Of a DNA stretch of 64,000 nt, positions 61,567-64,000 are shown piece after piece (position 1 is the first letter of the stretch; the number at the start of each line of letters is the position of its first letter). The DNA is from Clostridia bacterium (GTDB lineage Bacteria > Bacillota > Clostridia > Christensenellales > UMGS416): assembly GCA_016938675.1 (NCBI GenBank), contig JAFGUF010000027.1, positions 62,001 through 126,000 of the forward strand, read 5' to 3'. Both the position numbers and the translations under genes were made by a program. Under the pieces are notes generated by a model that was given only the letters and a program-made list of their open reading frames with translations, had not been told where the DNA came from and did no database searches.

Positions 61567-63414
61567 ATGATTACAAAAAAAGATTTAGACAAAATTAAAG
61601 CAGCTACCCTTACAGAAAACTATCTGGATGATTCTCGCGAAGGCATCAGAGTGACTGTAGGTATGGCAACCTGTGGAATAGCAGCAGGCGCAAAGCCACT
61701 TTTCCGTTTGCTCAAAGAGGGCACTGCTGACCTCGAAAAGGTAGAAGTTAAAATGGTTGGCTGCATTGGTTCATGCAGACTGGAACCAATGATTGAAGTA
61801 TATGAGGGAAGCAAGCGCACAACATATGTATTTATGACTCCTGAAAAGTGCCAGAAAGTTTTGGATGAGCATATTAAAGGCGGAAAAGTAGTAACTGAGT
61901 ATACTATAGGAGCAGCGGACAAGGAAAACGCTTCTTCCATTACGGAAATGAGCTACTTCAAATCGCAGAAAAGAATAGTGCTTAGAAACTGCGGAACAAT
62001 TGACCCCGAAAATATTGATGAATACATCGCAAGAGGCGGATATGAGGCTCTGGATAAAGTGCTCACATCAATGTCTAAAGAAGATGTAGTGAACACTCTT
62101 CTTTCATCAGGATTAAGAGGCCGCGGCGGAGCAGGGTTTCCTACAGGCCTGAAGTGGAAATTCACCATGGCAGAGGCAGACCAGAAATACGTTGTATGCA
62201 ATGCCGACGAAGGCGACCCCGGCGCGTTCATGAACCGCTCAGTTCTGGAAGGCGACCCACATGCACTTCTAGAAGCAATGGCAATTGCAGGGTATACAAT
62301 AGGCGCAACTATTGGATACATTTATATAAGGGCTGAATACCCCTTGGCTGTGGAAAGGCTGAAAATAGCTATCAAGCAGGCAGAGGATAAGGGCCTTCTG
62401 GGTAAAAATATCATGGGCTCTGGCGTTGACTTCACTATAGAGCTTCGTCTCGGCGCAGGCGCGTTTGTATGTGGAGAGGAAACAGCACTTATAGCCTCCA
62501 TAGAAGGCGAAAGAGGAGAGCCAAGGCCAAAACCGCCATTCCCATCGCAAAGCGGCGTGTTCGGAAAGCCTACCGTAATAAATAATGTTGGTACCTTCGC
62601 GAATATCCCGCAGATTATTGTTAAGGGCGTTGATTGGTTCAAATCCACCGGTACTGAAAAATCTTCAGGTACCAAGGTTTTCGCGCTCGGCGGAAAAATA
62701 AGCAACCCCGGCCTTGTCGAAGTTCCAATGGGAACAACATTAAGAGACATCATATACAACATGGGCGGCGGAATACCAAACGGAAAGAAATTCAAGGCAG
62801 CACAGACCGGCGGCCCCTCAGGCGGATGTATCCCTGTTGATCACATAGACACGCCAATAGATTATGACTCCCTTGCAGAGATAGGAACCATGATGGGTTC
62901 AGGCGGACTTATCATAATGGACGAAGATAACTGCATGGTGGACATAGCAAGGTACTTTTTGGACTTTACTGTTGATGAAAGCTGCGGAAAATGTGTTCCA
63001 TGCCGCATAGGAACAAAGCGCATGCTCGAAATACTTGAAAGAATAACCACAAGTAAAGGAAAAGCTGACGATATATCAAAGCTCAAAGAACTTGGCAAAA
63101 ACATAAAGCTGACTGCACTCTGCGGATTGGGGCAGACAGCTCCTAATCCTGTGCTTTCAACTATACGGTACTTTGAACAGGAATATGAAACACACATAAA
63201 AGAGCATAAATGCCCGGCAGGCAGCTGCCAGGCTATGATTGCCTACTTCATTGAAGCTGAAAAATGTATCGGCTGTGGACTATGCGCAAGAAAATGCCCG
63301 GTTGACGCAATCAGCGGAGAGAAAAAGCAGCCTCACAAAATCGACAGATCGAAATGTATCAAATGTGGTGCATGTATGGAAGCCTGCCCCGTAGATGCGA
63401 TTTATAAAAGATAG
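61567..63414 (+). CDS. NuoF/HydB-like NADH-binding flavin and iron-sulfur subunit
   Basis: A 615-residue subunit. Residues 1-115 form a thioredoxin-like [2Fe-2S] domain (GMATCGIAAG, MVGCIGSCRLEP). Next comes the NADH/FMN domain with RGRGGAGFPTGLKW near residue 180, CNADEGDPGAF and GAGAYVCGEE-like GAGAFVCGEETAL. An SLBB part follows, then the [4Fe-4S] site ESCGKCVPCRIGTKRM with later ALCGLG, and two C-terminal [4Fe-4S] ferredoxin units (CIGCGLCARKCP, CIKCGACMEACP). The N- and C-terminal additions are typical of HydB of bifurcating hydrogenases rather than complex I NuoF. I start at ATG 61567 after AGGTAGG; GTG 61558 is less likely. Confidence 0.92.
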   Translation: MITKKDLDKIKAATLTENYLDDSREGIRVTVGMATCGIAAGAKPLFRLLKEGTADLEKVEVKMVGCIGSCRLEPMIEVYEGSKRTTYVFMTPEKCQKVLDEHIKGGKVVTEYTIGAADKENASSITEMSYFKSQKRIVLRNCGTIDPENIDEYIARGGYEALDKVLTSMSKEDVVNTLLSSGLRGRGGAGFPTGLKWKFTMAEADQKYVVCNADEGDPGAFMNRSVLEGDPHALLEAMAIAGYTIGATIGYIYIRAEYPLAVERLKIAIKQAEDKGLLGKNIMGSGVDFTIELRLGAGAFVCGEETALIASIEGERGEPRPKPPFPSQSGVFGKPTVINNVGTFANIPQIIVKGVDWFKSTGTEKSSGTKVFALGGKISNPGLVEVPMGTTLRDIIYNMGGGIPNGKKFKAAQTGGPSGGCIPVDHIDTPIDYDSLAEIGTMMGSGGLIIMDEDNCMVDIARYFLDFTVDESCGKCVPCRIGTKRMLEILERITTSKGKADDISKLKELGKNIKLTALCGLGQTAPNPVLSTIRYFEQEYETHIKEHKCPAGSCQAMIAYFIEAEKCIGCGLCARKCPVDAISGEKKQPHKIDRSKCIKCGACMEACPVDAIYKR

Positions 63415-63431
63415 AAAGGATATGAATTGAA

Positions 63432-64000
63432 ATGGCAAAAATGGTATCTTTAACTATAGACGGCATCAATGTGGAAGTAGAAGAGGGAACTTCCGTATTA
63501 AAAGCTGCAAAAGATATAGGAATTATGATTCCTACCCTTTGTTACCTAAATGGTGTTAATTCATTCGGCGGCTGCCGCATATGCGTAGTTGACGCGGGAG
63601 CAAAAAGCCTGCTCGCATCCTGCACACTGCCGGCTGCAGAGGGAATGGTAATAAAGACCAATACAAAAGAAGTTCAGGAAGCCAGAAGGATGAACATGGA
63701 GTTGATTTTATCAAACCATGACAGAAGCTGCCTGACATGTGACAGAAACGGTAAATGCGAGCTGCAGGATACCGCTTTCCAGATGAATGTTGACGAAATA
63801 AGATTTGACGGCAAAGACACCAAGCATAAGCTGGACTTGTCTTCTCCTGCAATGGTCCGCGACCCCAACAAGTGCATACTATGCAGAAGGTGCGTTGCTG
63901 CCTGCGGAAGAGTGCAGGATATCGGCGTAATCGGGCCTACTGAAAGAGGATTCCGCACGATAGTTGAGCCTGCATTCAAGATGAGCCTTGGCGATGTAGC
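63432..64000 (+). CDS. Iron-sulfur catalytic subunit, hydrogenase HydA/HndD-like or NuoG/FdhA-like (cut by window edge)
   Basis: The first 189 residues are visible and the frame is open to the right edge. The order is an N-terminal [2Fe-2S] domain (SVLKAAKDIGIMIPTLCY, FGGCRICVV), then the His-Cys3 [4Fe-4S] region (NHDRSCLTCDRNGKCELQD near residue 96), then the start of a two-cluster ferredoxin domain (CILCRRCVAACGRVQD near residue 145). [FeFe] hydrogenase HydA, NuoG and formate dehydrogenase alpha all begin this way. The gene order after NuoE- and NuoF-like subunits favours a trimeric electron-bifurcating hydrogenase. The H-cluster cysteines that would decide lie outside the window. Confidence 0.85.
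   Translation, partial: MAKMVSLTIDGINVEVEEGTSVLKAAKDIGIMIPTLCYLNGVNSFGGCRICVVDAGAKSLLASCTLPAAEGMVIKTNTKEVQEARRMNMELILSNHDRSCLTCDRNGKCELQDTAFQMNVDEIRFDGKDTKHKLDLSSPAMVRDPNKCILCRRCVAACGRVQDIGVIGPTERGFRTIVEPAFKMSLGDV

Overview
The window looks like part of a chromosome from an anaerobic member of the Clostridia (Bacillota). The signs are a Spo0A-type response regulator, the IreB-RuvX-DUF1292 cluster, Rex, RNase Y, formate-tetrahydrofolate ligase, and the start of an NADH-linked iron-sulfur operon typical of electron-bifurcating [FeFe] hydrogenases. Ribosome binding sites are strong (AGGAGG type), promoters resemble the sigma-A consensus, and many genes end in tidy rho-independent terminators. 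I saw no rRNA, tRNA, CRISPR array, insertion sequence or prophage. Species cannot be named from the sequence.

Layout, 0-10 kb: a membrane-transport operon (MATE exporter, cation/proton antiporter, GNAT acetyltransferase, chromate transporter) converges on a glycolytic operon pgk-tpiA-gpmI. Then come a small Cys-rich C_GCAxxG_C_C protein, an aldo/keto reductase and a CorA-type metal transporter whose leader contains a candidate 26-codon peptide. 10-20 kb: an uncharacterised solenoid-like lipoprotein, an aminotransferase, an AEC transporter, rpsU, a CtpA-type protease, an orphan gene before fhs, a YesL-like membrane protein and a methyltransferase that seems to start at a non-standard codon. 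20-29 kb: the minus-strand genes ireB-ruvX-DUF1292-spo0A-like, lipoproteins with Thr/Pro linkers, a CapA-like protein, an ABC exporter, an SH3b protein, and rex with an amino acid kinase.

29-36 kb holds the most unusual locus: an SbcD/YhaO-like phosphoesterase with most metal-binding residues replaced, overlapping a 1563-residue YhaN-like ATPase. The ATPase has a central pair of membrane segments and seven copies of an FGIPGI-type motif. 35-49 kb: a GntR/ABC operon with a clear operator, lepA, a DUF1836 regulator, two tandem zinc-ribbon/LRR membrane proteins, a CPBP protease, DegV, a GNAT-like protein, greA-lysS and a zincless Fpg/Nei-like protein. 49-54 kb: a padR-DUF1700-DUF4097 operon whose promoter and 5' coding end have been duplicated to give a 35-residue hydrophobic ORF, a DUF3267 protein and rny. 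54-64 kb: a DUF4153 protein, two tandem alkaline-phosphatase lipoproteins, aspS, and a NuoE/NuoF/hydrogenase-like operon running off the right edge.

Redox control links several parts: rex lies in the window, a 13/14 Rex-like operator covers the expected start of the hydrogenase-type operon, and a weaker one lies just upstream of the pgk promoter. All function calls rest on reading motifs; no database search or structure prediction was run.
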